Below are positions 46,573 to 61,162 of a stretch of 64,000 nucleotides of DNA, one piece after another. A program made the position numbers and the translations under genes. Every line of letters starts with the position of its first letter. Position 1 is the first letter of the stretch. The stretch lies in the NCBI RefSeq assembly GCF_029193575.1, contig NZ_JARGCS010000047.1, positions 124,001 to 188,000 of the forward strand. The letters are read 5' to 3'. The notes under the pieces are model-generated. The model saw nothing but the letters and a program-made list of their open reading frames with translations. It did not search any database and was not told the origin of the DNA. This DNA comes from Pseudomonas entomophila. GTDB taxonomy: Bacteria > Pseudomonadota > Gammaproteobacteria > Pseudomonadales > Pseudomonadaceae.

Positions 46573-47100
46573 GCCGTGATAATAGATTAATACGTAATGT
46601 GCGATCAGTGTGCAGTGAGTGTTATGTTTAAGTTCTCATGTTTAATACATCTTTAGTTTCCCTTTGATGTTGACTATGGACTTGTTAGTATCGGCCTCGC
46701 GGGCGTTTTCGGCGGAGCTCTGTCTCGAGGGTTCCCGCCCAAGTACTTTTTAAAGTTGTGTAGGTGCATCAGCGATGGCTAACGAAAGGAGTCGTACATC
46801 GGATATCCCTGGGCGACCGCAGCTGCCCGGGAGCTTGTAACGGCCCGTCTCGCGGCCCGCCATCACTCCCGCTTGTTTGATCTCTGGGCATACCAGCCCC
46901 TCTCCTGAATCGGCGCGAACACGCTGCATGTATGAGTGGGTTGACGTGCAACCACGTGAAGTAACCCGCGTGGGTTGACCCGCGCGGATTCTGAACAGCC
47001 CTTAAATAACGCAACAACACGTCAAGTGCTCGGCGGTTATCCGCCGTGGGCATTCGCTCGCGCTGCACTCTGCGTATCCATCGATAGAAACGGGTGAAAG
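46573..47100. other. Long regulatory region upstream of the adhesin gene
   Basis: About 530 bases without a credible gene. The stretch 46560-46720 is markedly AT-rich and could attract H-NS-like (MvaT/TurA) silencers. Two adjacent inverted repeats lie at 46944-46957 (ACGTG..CACGT) and 46963-46976 (AACCC..GGGTT), followed by a CTTAAATAAC element at 47001-47010 that could serve as -10. Confidence 0.55.
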
Positions 47101-51942
<4,842 letters not shown>

Positions 51943-52073
51943 CGCCCCCCGGACGACCGGGCCGCCTGGCCCGGCTTTCATCACCAACGGTAGTGCAGCA
52001 GCAGCGCGTGACGGATGTGTATCACGCGCTGTTGCTGTCCCCATCCGGTTTGACAACAGTCAAGTGAGTTGCA

Positions 52074-53525
52074 GTGACGTATAAGAGTTTGGCCACACAA
52101 CTATCTGCCGCAGTATTGGCAGGCGTAATGCTCGCGCCAGGGATTGAGCCGGTCATGGCCACGTCACTTCTGGACGACGAAGAACGCGTCAACATCATCA
52201 GCCCCAGCAACCTGGGCACGAATTTACCGGGAGGGCCAACGGGCGTCAGCGCACCGGTGGCACCGCAACGTGACATCCCGAATAACCTCGACCTCACACA
52301 GGCCATTCAATTGGCCGTGGAATGGCACCCGGCCATTGCCGAGGCGATCGGTCAGCTCTACCAACAAAACGAGAACGTGAACATCGCCCGTTCCGGCTAC
52401 TACCCGCAAGTCAGCGGCGGCTTCAATTCGGGCTATGACAGCGGCCTGAGCGGCAATGGTCAGAGCCGCGCATTTTCCCTATCGGCCTCGCAGATGCTTT
52501 ACGACTTCGGCAAGGTTTCAAGCTCGGTGGACAGCGCGCGGGCGCGGGTCAGTGGCAGTCAGGCGACGATCTTGCTGTCAATTGACCAGGTGGCCCGCGA
52601 CACCTCGTTCGCGATGATTGAACTGCAACGCTCACAACGCCTGGTGAGCCTGGCCCGTGAGCAAATCGACGGCATTTCGGCGATTGCCGAGTTGGCCAAA
52701 AAACGCAGTGACATGGGCGCCAGCACCCGCTCCGACCTGATCCAGGCACGTTCGCGGGTCGAGGCTTCACTGGCTGTCCAGCAGCAATTCAGCGCGCAAC
52801 TCAATCGCTGGCGCAGTGCCTTGGGCAGCCTGCTTGGCGCGCAATCGCCGGTGAGTGTGTCCGACGCGTTTCCTGCCCCACTGGAGCAATCCTGCGTAGG
52901 CGTGGTGCCCGACGAAGCGGTTACCCCCGCGCTGCTGATCGCTCAGGCCCAGCGTGTGGATGCCTTGGCGCTCATCGCCCAGGCGCGCGCCGAAGCCTTG
53001 CCGACGGTTTCCCTGGACCCCTCGATTACGCACTACCTGGACAACAACGACGCCAGCAACCTGCCCGGCGGACGTGATCGCACCCGCTATGGCGTGTTCC
53101 TCAACGTGAAGATGCCGCTGTACCAGGGCGGCGCTATTACCGCGCGCAAATCTGCTGCACAGCAGGCATTACGCTCCGCCGATGCGGCCAACGACGCCGC
53201 GCGCCTGGTGGTTCGCCAAGGGTTGCTGGAGGCACGAGACCAGATCTCCAGCCTATCGCAACGCTTGTCGACCCTGGATTTTCGTGAACGCAGCATCTCC
53301 GAAACCCGCGACCTTTACCGCCAGCAGTACCTCGAGCTGGGCACGCGGCCGCTGCTCGACTTGCTCAATGCAGAGCAGGAAATCCACCAGGCGCGCATGG
53401 ACCGCGAAAACACCGCGGCCGACCTACGGCGCCTGAACATCGATTGCCTGTACAACACCGGCGGGCTGCGTACGGCGTTCCATTTGGACAACAGCACTCT
53501 GCAAGGTGTGGAGATTCGGCCATGA
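52074..53525 (+). CDS. TolC-family outer membrane secretion channel (LapE-like)
   Basis: A 483-residue outer-membrane efflux protein forming the exit duct of the type I secretion system. It has an N-terminal hydrophobic export signal (AAVLAGVMLAPG), and two OEP halves: NLDLTQAIQLAVEWHPAIAE to LGSLLGAQSP, and RYGVFLNVKMPLYQGGAITA to LLDLLNAEQEIHQARM. The likely start is GTG 52074; spacing to the weak AGTGAG site is acceptable. It overlaps the next gene by 4 bases (ATGA). Confidence 0.9.
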   Translation: MTYKSLATQLSAAVLAGVMLAPGIEPVMATSLLDDEERVNIISPSNLGTNLPGGPTGVSAPVAPQRDIPNNLDLTQAIQLAVEWHPAIAEAIGQLYQQNENVNIARSGYYPQVSGGFNSGYDSGLSGNGQSRAFSLSASQMLYDFGKVSSSVDSARARVSGSQATILLSIDQVARDTSFAMIELQRSQRLVSLAREQIDGISAIAELAKKRSDMGASTRSDLIQARSRVEASLAVQQQFSAQLNRWRSALGSLLGAQSPVSVSDAFPAPLEQSCVGVVPDEAVTPALLIAQAQRVDALALIAQARAEALPTVSLDPSITHYLDNNDASNLPGGRDRTRYGVFLNVKMPLYQGGAITARKSAAQQALRSADAANDAARLVVRQGLLEARDQISSLSQRLSTLDFRERSISETRDLYRQQYLELGTRPLLDLLNAEQEIHQARMDRENTAADLRRLNIDCLYNTGGLRTAFHLDNSTLQGVEIRP

Positions 53526-55705
53526 ATGAAGCCGTGAAACTTGACGATGACCTGAGCGCCATCCAGGCGCCTTTCACAGCACCGCCCGCGTTTGACTATG
53601 AAGTATGGCTGGAGGCCATCCTGACGGTTGCCCGGCATTACCGTCTGGAGTGTTCGGCGCAAAGTGTGCGGCTCGCGGCCCAGTGGACCGACAGCGCGTC
53701 GGTGGAAGACGTGGTGCGGCGCATGGCGCGCCAGGCCGGGTTGAATTGTGTGATCGCTGACTTTTCTGCCTCAACCTTGATGCAACGCCAGCTGCCGTTG
53801 GTGCTGCAGTTCGATGACGGCCAGGTCGGCGTGCTGGAAACCCTCGGTGACGACGACAATGTCGGCATCGCCTACAGCGGCGATGGCGGGTTGCAAAGCC
53901 TTCTGGGCCGTCGCGAACTGCTGGAGCAGGCACGCAAGGCGGTGATCCTGCGGCCCATGGGCGCGGTGCGCGACAGGCGGATCGACGACTACACCAAGCC
54001 GTATCAGAAAAACTGGTTCAGCCGCATCGTGCTGCGCGACCTGCGGCCCTACGGCTACGTGATGCTCGCTTCATTGGTGACCAGCGTGCTCGGCCTGGCT
54101 GGGGTGCTGTTTTCCATGCAGGTGTATGACCGCGTCATTCCCGCTGAATCTATGCCCACCCTGTATGTGCTGTTCGGTGGGGTGATGCTGGCACTGGTCT
54201 TTGACTTCATCCTGCGCACCACCCGTGTGCGCATCACCGACATGCTCGGCAAACGCGCCGACCTGCGGGTTTCCGACCTGGTGTTCGGCCACGCGATTCG
54301 CCTGCGCAACAGTGCACGGCCCAAATCCACCGGGTCGTTCATTTCCCAGCTCAAGGAACTGGAGCAACTGCGTGAACTGATCACCTCCAGCACCGCGACG
54401 GCGTTGGCAGACCTGCCGTTTTTCCTGCTGTTTCTGGTGATCTACTGGATGATCGCCGGCCCATTGGTGGCCGTGCCGTTGGTGGCGGTGCTGTTTCTGG
54501 TGGCGCCGGGCCTGCTGGCGCAAAAGAAACTCGCGGCGCTAGCCAGCGAGTCGATGCGTGAGGCCTCGCTGCGCAGCGCGATGCTGGTGGAAACCGTGCA
54601 GGGCCTCGACGACATCAAGGCGCTGCAAGCCGAGCAGCGCTTTCAACAACAGTGGAACCATTACAACGCGACCTGCGGCGATGCCAGCCTGCGTTTGCGC
54701 ATGCTCACCAATAAGCTGGTGGCGTGGAGCAATAACGTACAGGGTTCGGTGTTTGCCGTGGTGGTGGTGTTCGGTGCGCCGATGGTCATGGCCAGCGACA
54801 TGACCACCGGAAGCCTGGTGGCCGCGTCCATTCTGGCCTCGCGGATGATGGCGCCAATGTCGCAGATCACCCAGGTGCTGACCCGTTGGCAGCAGGCCAA
54901 AGTGGCGCTGCAAAGCCTGAACCGCATCATGGAGTTGCCGGTGGACCACGCCGAAGGCAGCAAGCGTGTGCACCTGCCGGCGATCAAGGGGCATTACGTG
55001 CTGAACCAGGCGGCGCTCCAGTACAGCGAGGATGCCCCGGTGCCCGCGCTGCGGGTGGCGGATCTGCAGATACAGCCCGGTGAACGCATCGCCATTCTCG
55101 GCCGCAACGGCGCGGGCAAGTCCACCTTGTTGCAGGCACTGGCCGGCATGCTGGACCTCAAGGCCGGCAGCATCAGCCTGGACGGTGTTGCCCTGGGGCA
55201 TATCGACCCGGCGGACGTGCGCCGCGACGTGGGCCTGATGACCCAGAACTCGCGGTTGTTTCACGGCACGCTGCGCGACAACCTGATCATGGGCGCGCCG
55301 CATGCGTCAGACGAGGAAATACTCCAGGCCCTGGCCCTGACCGGCGCCGCCGAATTCATCGGCAAATTTGCCGATGGCATGGACCACATGATTCTCGAAG
55401 GCGGCCTAGGGCTTTCCGGCGGGCAGCGCCAATCGTTGCTGTTGTCGCGCCTGATCATTCGCCAGCCGCACATCGTGTTGCTCGACGAGCCCACCGCGTC
55501 CCTCGATGAAGCCACCGAGCGCCAATTGATTCAAAACCTCGACCGCTGGGCTGCCGGCCGCACGCTGATCATCGCCACCCACCGTATGAGCGTGCTGAGT
55601 CTGGTGAACCGCATCATCGTGGTCGACCACGGCCAGATCATCGTCGATGACGACAAGGACAGCGCGATTGCCCGGCTGTCCAAACCCAAGGGGAAAACCC
55701 AGTGA
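53522..55705 (+). CDS. Type I secretion ABC transporter (LapB-like)
   Basis: A 727-residue inner-membrane ATPase. An N-terminal C39-like domain (residues about 20-150) lacks the catalytic Cys and probably docks the substrate. Then come five or six membrane helices (about 175-430), and a nucleotide-binding domain with Walker A GRNGAGKSTLLQAL, signature LSGGQRQSLLLSR, and Walker B HIVLLDEPTASLDEATER. ATG 53522 overlaps the tolC stop. It energises export of the adhesin encoded upstream. Confidence 0.93.
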   Translation: MNEAVKLDDDLSAIQAPFTAPPAFDYEVWLEAILTVARHYRLECSAQSVRLAAQWTDSASVEDVVRRMARQAGLNCVIADFSASTLMQRQLPLVLQFDDGQVGVLETLGDDDNVGIAYSGDGGLQSLLGRRELLEQARKAVILRPMGAVRDRRIDDYTKPYQKNWFSRIVLRDLRPYGYVMLASLVTSVLGLAGVLFSMQVYDRVIPAESMPTLYVLFGGVMLALVFDFILRTTRVRITDMLGKRADLRVSDLVFGHAIRLRNSARPKSTGSFISQLKELEQLRELITSSTATALADLPFFLLFLVIYWMIAGPLVAVPLVAVLFLVAPGLLAQKKLAALASESMREASLRSAMLVETVQGLDDIKALQAEQRFQQQWNHYNATCGDASLRLRMLTNKLVAWSNNVQGSVFAVVVVFGAPMVMASDMTTGSLVAASILASRMMAPMSQITQVLTRWQQAKVALQSLNRIMELPVDHAEGSKRVHLPAIKGHYVLNQAALQYSEDAPVPALRVADLQIQPGERIAILGRNGAGKSTLLQALAGMLDLKAGSISLDGVALGHIDPADVRRDVGLMTQNSRLFHGTLRDNLIMGAPHASDEEILQALALTGAAEFIGKFADGMDHMILEGGLGLSGGQRQSLLLSRLIIRQPHIVLLDEPTASLDEATERQLIQNLDRWAAGRTLIIATHRMSVLSLVNRIIVVDHGQIIVDDDKDSAIARLSKPKGKTQ

Positions 55706-56922
55706 AAACCCAAACGCCGAAAAGAATTCCGCTGCTCGCCAGCGAAGATGAAGGCATCGGGCACGCCCACGACGGGGTGGATGACAGCACGGTGCTGCGC
55801 TCCACGCGGGTGGTGCTGTGGGTGCTGATCATGCTGATGGTGTTTGGCGTTTGGGCCTACGTGTTTGAAGTGGATGAAGTGTCCACCGGCAGCGGCAAGG
55901 TGATTCCCACGTCCCGCGAACAAATCATTCAGTCGCTGGAAGGCGGCATCGTCACCGAGCTGAATGTGGCGGAGGGCGATATCGTCAAGCTTGGCCAGAC
56001 CCTCGCCAAACTGGACCCGACCAAGACTGAATCCAACTTCGATGAAAGTGCCTCCAAGTACCGCGCATCCCTGGCCAGCGTGGCGCGATTGCAGGCGGAG
56101 GTGAGCGGCAAGCCGCTGGTGTTCCCGCAGGAGCTGGCGCGGTATCCGGCGCTGATCAGCGCTGAAACCGACCTGTTCAACACTCGGCGCAAAGGCCTGG
56201 AGGAGTCTCAGGCCGGGGTACGTTCCTCCCTGGGGTTGGTGCGCAGCGAACTGGAGATTACCGAGAACCTGGCCAAGGTCGGCGCTGCCAGCAATGTCGA
56301 GGTGCTGCGCCTCAAGCGCCAGAAAGCCGAGCTGGAGTTGAAGCTGACCCAAGCCCGCTCCGATTACATGGTGCGGGCTGGCGAGGACCTGGCCAAGGCC
56401 AACGCTGAAGTCGAGACGCTGTCGTCGGTGATGCGCGGGCGTTCCGACTCGGTCACCCGCCTGACCTTGCGCTCGCCAGTGCGCGGTATCGTCAAGGGCA
56501 TCGAGGTCACCACCATTGGTGGGATCATTCCACCCAACGGGCGCCTGATGCAGATTGTGCCGCTGGATGAACAACTGCTGATTGAGGCGCGTATCTCGCC
56601 ACGGGACATCGCCTTCATTCACCCCGACCAGGTGGCCAAGGTCAAGATCACCGCCTACGACTACGCCATTTACGGCGGGATGGACGGCAAGGTGGTGACC
56701 ATTTCTCCTGACACCATTCAGGACGAGGTCAAGCCGGAAGTCTTCTACTATCGCGTGTTTATCCGCACTGATGCCGACACCTTGAAAAACAAGGCCGGCA
56801 AGTCGTTCTCGATTGTGCCGGGCATGATCGCTTCCGTGGATATCAAGACCGGCCAGAAGACCGTGCTCGACTACCTGATCAAACCGATGAACCGTGCGCG
56901 TGAGGCGTTACGCGAGCGCTAG
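55702..56922 (+). CDS. Type I secretion membrane fusion protein (HlyD/LapC-like)
   Basis: A 406-residue periplasmic adaptor linking the ABC protein to the outer-membrane channel. One N-terminal membrane helix (VVLWVLIMLMVFGVWAYVFE), a barrel-sandwich hybrid domain (GSGKVIPTSREQIIQSLEGG), a long alpha-helical hairpin (about 105-255), then SPVRGIVKGIEVTTIGGIIP and the C-terminal PGMIASVDIKTGQKTVLDYL. The start is GTG 55702, overlapping the ABC gene stop. Confidence 0.93.
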   Translation: MKTQTPKRIPLLASEDEGIGHAHDGVDDSTVLRSTRVVLWVLIMLMVFGVWAYVFEVDEVSTGSGKVIPTSREQIIQSLEGGIVTELNVAEGDIVKLGQTLAKLDPTKTESNFDESASKYRASLASVARLQAEVSGKPLVFPQELARYPALISAETDLFNTRRKGLEESQAGVRSSLGLVRSELEITENLAKVGAASNVEVLRLKRQKAELELKLTQARSDYMVRAGEDLAKANAEVETLSSVMRGRSDSVTRLTLRSPVRGIVKGIEVTTIGGIIPPNGRLMQIVPLDEQLLIEARISPRDIAFIHPDQVAKVKITAYDYAIYGGMDGKVVTISPDTIQDEVKPEVFYYRVFIRTDADTLKNKAGKSFSIVPGMIASVDIKTGQKTVLDYLIKPMNRAREALRER

Positions 56923-56931
56923 GAGATAGTG

Positions 56932-57816
56932 ATGGGCAGAGCACTCCTGTTCGGGTGGGCCATGGCCTGGGCCTCGTGGGTGCAGGCGTTCGATGACGCT
57001 ACGACGCCGCTGCCCTGGAACACCCCCGCCGACAGGGCCACGTGTACCGCGCCAGCCTCGGCGTTGTGGGTCGAGTTCGCCGGGGGCACTGCTTGTATTC
57101 GCTACTTTGCAGGAGGCGCCCTCGAGCGTGCGTCGACGGTGATCGTGATGTTCCACGGCGACCGCACGGCCGAGATGCATCGCGCTCCGCAGGCGATTGC
57201 GGGCAACACCCTGGTCGCCAAAGTGGCCCAGGCCCGGGCGATGAGCAAGCGCGCGGCGGTGCCCGTGGTGATTGTCGGCCGGCCCGGGACGTATGGCTCC
57301 AGCGGCGACCACGGACAACGGCGTCAGGCGCAGGAGTTTATGGCCCTCAATGGGGCGCTGGATGAATTGCGCGCGCGCTATGGCATCGGGCAATTCGTTT
57401 TGCTCGGCCACAGCGGCGGGGCCACGGCCGCCGCCGCGCTGCTGACGCTGGGCCGAACTGACGTGAAATGCGCGGTGATGACCTCGGGGGCTTTCTGGCT
57501 GGTACAGCGTGCGCAGATGATTCGCCAGAGCAAGGGCCTGCCCTCAAAGCCCGGGCGTGATACCAACGGGTTGCCGCACCCTTACGACCCGGCTCAACAC
57601 ATCGAAGACATTGCCGTCGCACCGCAACGGCAGTTGTTTGTGATCGGCAGTGTTGACGACCAGGTCGCGCCGTTTGCCCTGCAGGAAGGTTTTTATCAGG
57701 CGCTGAAGCGTGCCGGGCATCCTGTGCAGTTGATCAAGGCCCAAGGTGTGCCGAAGGCCTTTCATCAACTGCGTAATGACATTGGGTTGAAGACCGCTGC
57801 AGCTTGCGCGGGTTAG
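56932..57816 (+). CDS. Secreted alpha/beta hydrolase, last gene of the adhesin operon
   Basis: A 294-residue esterase or peptidase-like hydrolase with a signal peptide (RALLFGWAMAWASWVQAF). The nucleophile elbow is GHSGGATAAAAL (Ser near residue 160), the acid is probably in SVDDQVAPF and the His in PKAFHQLR near the C-terminus. AGGAGA precedes ATG 56932, 9 bases after the hlyD stop. Substrate is unknown. Its stop codon overlaps that of the convergent Mur-ligase gene. Cleaving an ester or amide in surface polymer or in the adhesin is an inference from position only. Confidence 0.8.
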   Translation: MGRALLFGWAMAWASWVQAFDDATTPLPWNTPADRATCTAPASALWVEFAGGTACIRYFAGGALERASTVIVMFHGDRTAEMHRAPQAIAGNTLVAKVAQARAMSKRAAVPVVIVGRPGTYGSSGDHGQRRQAQEFMALNGALDELRARYGIGQFVLLGHSGGATAAAALLTLGRTDVKCAVMTSGAFWLVQRAQMIRQSKGLPSKPGRDTNGLPHPYDPAQHIEDIAVAPQRQLFVIGSVDDQVAPFALQEGFYQALKRAGHPVQLIKAQGVPKAFHQLRNDIGLKTAAACAG

Positions 57817-60800
57817 GCCGGCACTGCCTGTTCACGCTGGATCAGCAGTTCACACAACTGCGACAGTCCCGTCCCGCCGGAGCTTTTCACCATCACCCAA
57901 TCCCCGGCTTGAAACCACGAGTTCGGGTCTTTCACCAGTGTCTGGGTCAGCGCCTTGGCCTGCTCGAACCATTGCACCGACAGTTCATCGCGAAGTGCCA
58001 GGTACAACTGATGCATCAGCGGACCACAGAGCACCACATGCCGAGGCGCCACGGCGCGCAGTGCGTCAGCAAGCTCCAGGTGATAGTGCTGGGCGTCGGG
58101 ACCGAGTTCGAGCATATCCCCCAGTACCAACACGCGGTGGCGCGGAGCAATGGGCAGGTCGGCCATTGAGCGCAGTGCTGCCCCCATGGAGCCGGGGTTG
58201 GCATTGTAGGCGTCGTCGATCAGTTGGAAATGGCCGTCGGCGCATTTGATCGACAGGGTATTGCCGCGACCCTCTACTGGCAGGAATGAGCCCAACGTCG
58301 CCAGCGCTTCTTCGGCCTCAAGGCCGGCTGCAGAAAGCGCAGCCAATACCGCCAAGGCGTTGAGCACCATGTGCCGCCCGCGCGCTTGCAGGCTGAAATT
58401 CAGCGGTTTGCCGGCGTAGTGCGCGCTGACGTTCACCTGATGCGCCTCGCTGTTGCACGCGAGCAAGCGCAGGTCAGCCTCGGCGTGCTCACCAAAACTG
58501 ATCACCTGCAACCGAGCCGCTTCGGCGGCTTCGGCGAACAATTCGTAATATGGCATGTCACGGCTGAGCACCGCATGCCCGCCGGGGGCCATCGAGCGGA
58601 AGATAGCGCTTTTTTTACGTGCCAGGTTTTCCAGCGTGCCGTGATGTTCCAGGTGCGCCGGTGCGATTCCGGTAACCAAGGCGATATGCGGCCTGACCAG
58701 CTCGGCATTGATCGGCATGCGGCCCACGGCCATTTCCAGCACCCAGAATTTTGCCGGGAAGGTCATGCTCGCCAGGTTCCAGGCAATGCCATGGGGCAGA
58801 TTGGCATTCGCTTCGGTCTGGCCCACGTCGCCCCAGTGTTTCAATGCGTGGGCCAGCATCGCGACCACGGTGGTTTTGCCAAAGCTGCCGGTGACGCCGA
58901 ATACCTTTCCCGAGAAGTGTCGCCGGGCGTGGCGACCCATATGCAGCATGGCGTCCCTGGTGTCGGCGACTTGCAATACAGGTAGGCCGCTCCCCAGGTA
59001 GGGCGTGGGGTCCACGCACATTAACGCGGACGGGCGACGTTCGGGGCTTGCCTGGGCCCAGCGTTGCGCCGATTGGGCTTCATTGGGGCCGACCTTGCTC
59101 GGATGGCGACTGAGGATACGTTGTGGCTTGAAGAACTGCATGGAGGGCGTCAGCCCGGTTGCGCTCCAACCGGTCGGCGGCTGGCTGGCCCAGGTACCCA
59201 GAGTCACTTGGGCCAGGGTGTGGGCGTCCCAGGTCCGGTCCGGGGTGGTTTCAGCTTCGACGCTGCCCACCTGGGGAGCGCCCTCCAGCAGGTATCGGTG
59301 ATAGGCGATCAGCCCGGAAAGGTAGTGCTCCACATCATCAATGCGCACCCGGAAGGAATGGTGGCGAATGAAAAACGCCCCGGCGATGCACGCCGGGTTG
59401 GCAAAGTACATCGCCAGTTCCGGCCAGAAATAGCCGTTGAGCAGGTAGCGAGCGCGATGGTGCAAGGCGCGGTAGAACGCGTGCAGGTCGACCTCGTTGA
59501 GCAGGTGGCTCAGCTCGGGGTGCCCGGCGATGCGCGCGAGCATCTGTTGCGCGGCCATCATCAACTCGAGCAAGGTCGGAAAGGTGGTGATGCGCTGCTG
59601 CACGAAGCCCAGGTAGCCGACCACATTGTTCAGGCCGAAGCGAAAGTACTTTTCGTCGGGGCAGTAGCGGGTCAGTTCGTTCACGCAGTAGCTGAGCCAG
59701 TGGTCATGCTCGCGCCAATGTTCTTTCTCGATGAAGTAGTCGAAGGCTTTTTCCACCACCGTCAGCCAGCGTTTGTTACCGGTGAGCCCGTAGAGGCGCA
59801 TCAGGCCGAAGGCGGCCTCGCCGTCGTAATAGATGATCCGAAACGGCGCTTTGACGCTGAGGTCTTTGGCGTGCAAGACATGCACGAAAGCCCCACTGGC
59901 GGGGTCCTGCATCCAGGCCATGCCGTTGGCAAGCGCTTCCAGCAGCGGCAGGTGGTGACGCGTGCCGGTGACTTCGCTGTACTTGACCAGCGCCAGCAGG
60001 CACACCGCGTTGCCGCCTAGTTTGATTTCATCACCGGTGTCGGTGAGGAACGCCGCGACACTGCCATCGGGCAGCAAATAGGGCTTGATCAATACATTAG
60101 TCAGATAGTCCAGCGAACGCTCGATGGCCGCCTTGAGGTGCTGATCACCGGTCAGCGCCCAGGCCTCGATCATCGAGTAGGTACTGCTGGCGTGACGCAA
60201 GGTGTTGTAGGTGTTGATAACCCGGTCAAAACACGGAAAGTAGCCGTAGATGAACTGTCCGCTGTCTTGCACTTGTGTGCTCAGGTACCTGGATGCGCTG
60301 TCAATGCAGGCCCGCACTGTATCAGGGGTAAGGGCGCCCAGTGCGCGCCAACCGGTTTCCAGCCCGTTGCCACTCAGTGTGTGAGCCTCACCCTCTTCGG
60401 CGCAGAATACGCCTGCGGTGTTGAAAACGAATAGGCAGGTTTCCGGTGTCAGGCCGGCGAGGATGTCAGCCGCGTGGGTGCCAGCGAACCGGCGCCGGGC
60501 GTAAGCGGCGAAATTCTTTGGGTTGAAGGTGGCGTGGGCAATGTCGCTGCCGCCATACAGTATGGCATTGGCGTTCAGTTCCTGTTCGGTCATTGCCACC
60601 TGCAGCTCACTGTCGAAGGCGATGCCTTGCCTGAAGTAATTGCGTTTGTGGCGTTTGAGGCTTTCGTTGAGTTTGGCCCAGGTGATTGGCGTCACGTTGA
60701 GCGCACGTTCGACACGAATCCATACACGTTCGGGGTTATACGTTCCCTGCGAAACGCCTTGGTCGTATCGGCGTTGTAATTCGTGAGCTCCGGTTTGCCA

Positions 60801-61028
60801 AGCGTTTTCGAAGCTGTCAGCGGTAATATGAAAAACCTGCGCACGTTGTGTTGTGTCAGTGATTGAAAAGAATAAAGTGCAGGAGGGTGAGGCGTCTGAA
60901 GAGACAATGAGCCCACTCGGGGCGCGGGTTAAAAGCGCATGACAAGCGAGCAATTGCTGTTTCACAGGCGTAAATTTCCATGAGTCAAACACTTGGCGAG
61001 GGCGGCCATAGATTGAAATGATGGACAC
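57813..61028 (-). CDS. MurF-like ligase fused to an alpha/alpha-toroid-like domain
   Basis: A 1071-residue two-part protein. The C-terminal about 390 residues are a Mur ligase: P-loop GVTGSFGKTTVVAML (about residue 711), ANANLPHGIAWNLA, WVLEMAVGRMPINAELVRPH, LARKKSAIF with the carbamylatable Lys region, GRHMVLNALAVLAAL, and LIDDAYNANPGSMGAALRSM and LGDMLELG typical of MurF. Only a trace of MurF domain 1 remains (GSGLPVLQVADTRDAML), so UDP-MurNAc binding is unlikely. The N-terminal about 600 residues contain hairpin-helix repeats (RHASSTYSMIEAWALTGDQH; YYDGEAAFGLMRLYGLTGNK; ALHHRARYLLNGYFWPELAM) like six-hairpin glycosidase or epimerase toroids. No signal peptide is seen. It has its own promoter, converging on the adhesin operon. 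Confidence 0.8.
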   Translation of the reverse strand: MSIISIYGRPRQVFDSWKFTPVKQQLLACHALLTRAPSGLIVSSDASPSCTLFFSITDTTQRAQVFHITADSFENAWQTGAHELQRRYDQGVSQGTYNPERVWIRVERALNVTPITWAKLNESLKRHKRNYFRQGIAFDSELQVAMTEQELNANAILYGGSDIAHATFNPKNFAAYARRRFAGTHAADILAGLTPETCLFVFNTAGVFCAEEGEAHTLSGNGLETGWRALGALTPDTVRACIDSASRYLSTQVQDSGQFIYGYFPCFDRVINTYNTLRHASSTYSMIEAWALTGDQHLKAAIERSLDYLTNVLIKPYLLPDGSVAAFLTDTGDEIKLGGNAVCLLALVKYSEVTGTRHHLPLLEALANGMAWMQDPASGAFVHVLHAKDLSVKAPFRIIYYDGEAAFGLMRLYGLTGNKRWLTVVEKAFDYFIEKEHWREHDHWLSYCVNELTRYCPDEKYFRFGLNNVVGYLGFVQQRITTFPTLLELMMAAQQMLARIAGHPELSHLLNEVDLHAFYRALHHRARYLLNGYFWPELAMYFANPACIAGAFFIRHHSFRVRIDDVEHYLSGLIAYHRYLLEGAPQVGSVEAETTPDRTWDAHTLAQVTLGTWASQPPTGWSATGLTPSMQFFKPQRILSRHPSKVGPNEAQSAQRWAQASPERRPSALMCVDPTPYLGSGLPVLQVADTRDAMLHMGRHARRHFSGKVFGVTGSFGKTTVVAMLAHALKHWGDVGQTEANANLPHGIAWNLASMTFPAKFWVLEMAVGRMPINAELVRPHIALVTGIAPAHLEHHGTLENLARKKSAIFRSMAPGGHAVLSRDMPYYELFAEAAEAARLQVISFGEHAEADLRLLACNSEAHQVNVSAHYAGKPLNFSLQARGRHMVLNALAVLAALSAAGLEAEEALATLGSFLPVEGRGNTLSIKCADGHFQLIDDAYNANPGSMGAALRSMADLPIAPRHRVLVLGDMLELGPDAQHYHLELADALRAVAPRHVVLCGPLMHQLYLALRDELSVQWFEQAKALTQTLVKDPNSWFQAGDWVMVKSSGGTGLSQLCELLIQREQAVPA

Positions 61029-61162
61029 GTATCAATCCAGTTCAAGTCCGCTCGCTGTCCAAGTTATTTTGGATAAAGACAACACGTCCATATGTAGATC
61101 AAGCACACAGGGAGGGCCTGCAGTGGTCATGCCTCTCTGGCTGATTTCAGCGGCTGCCAACT
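61029..61162. other. Promoter region of the Mur-ligase fusion gene
   Basis: A 134-base AT-richer gap between the fusion gene and the IS5 remnant. No operator or terminator was recognised. Confidence 0.4.
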
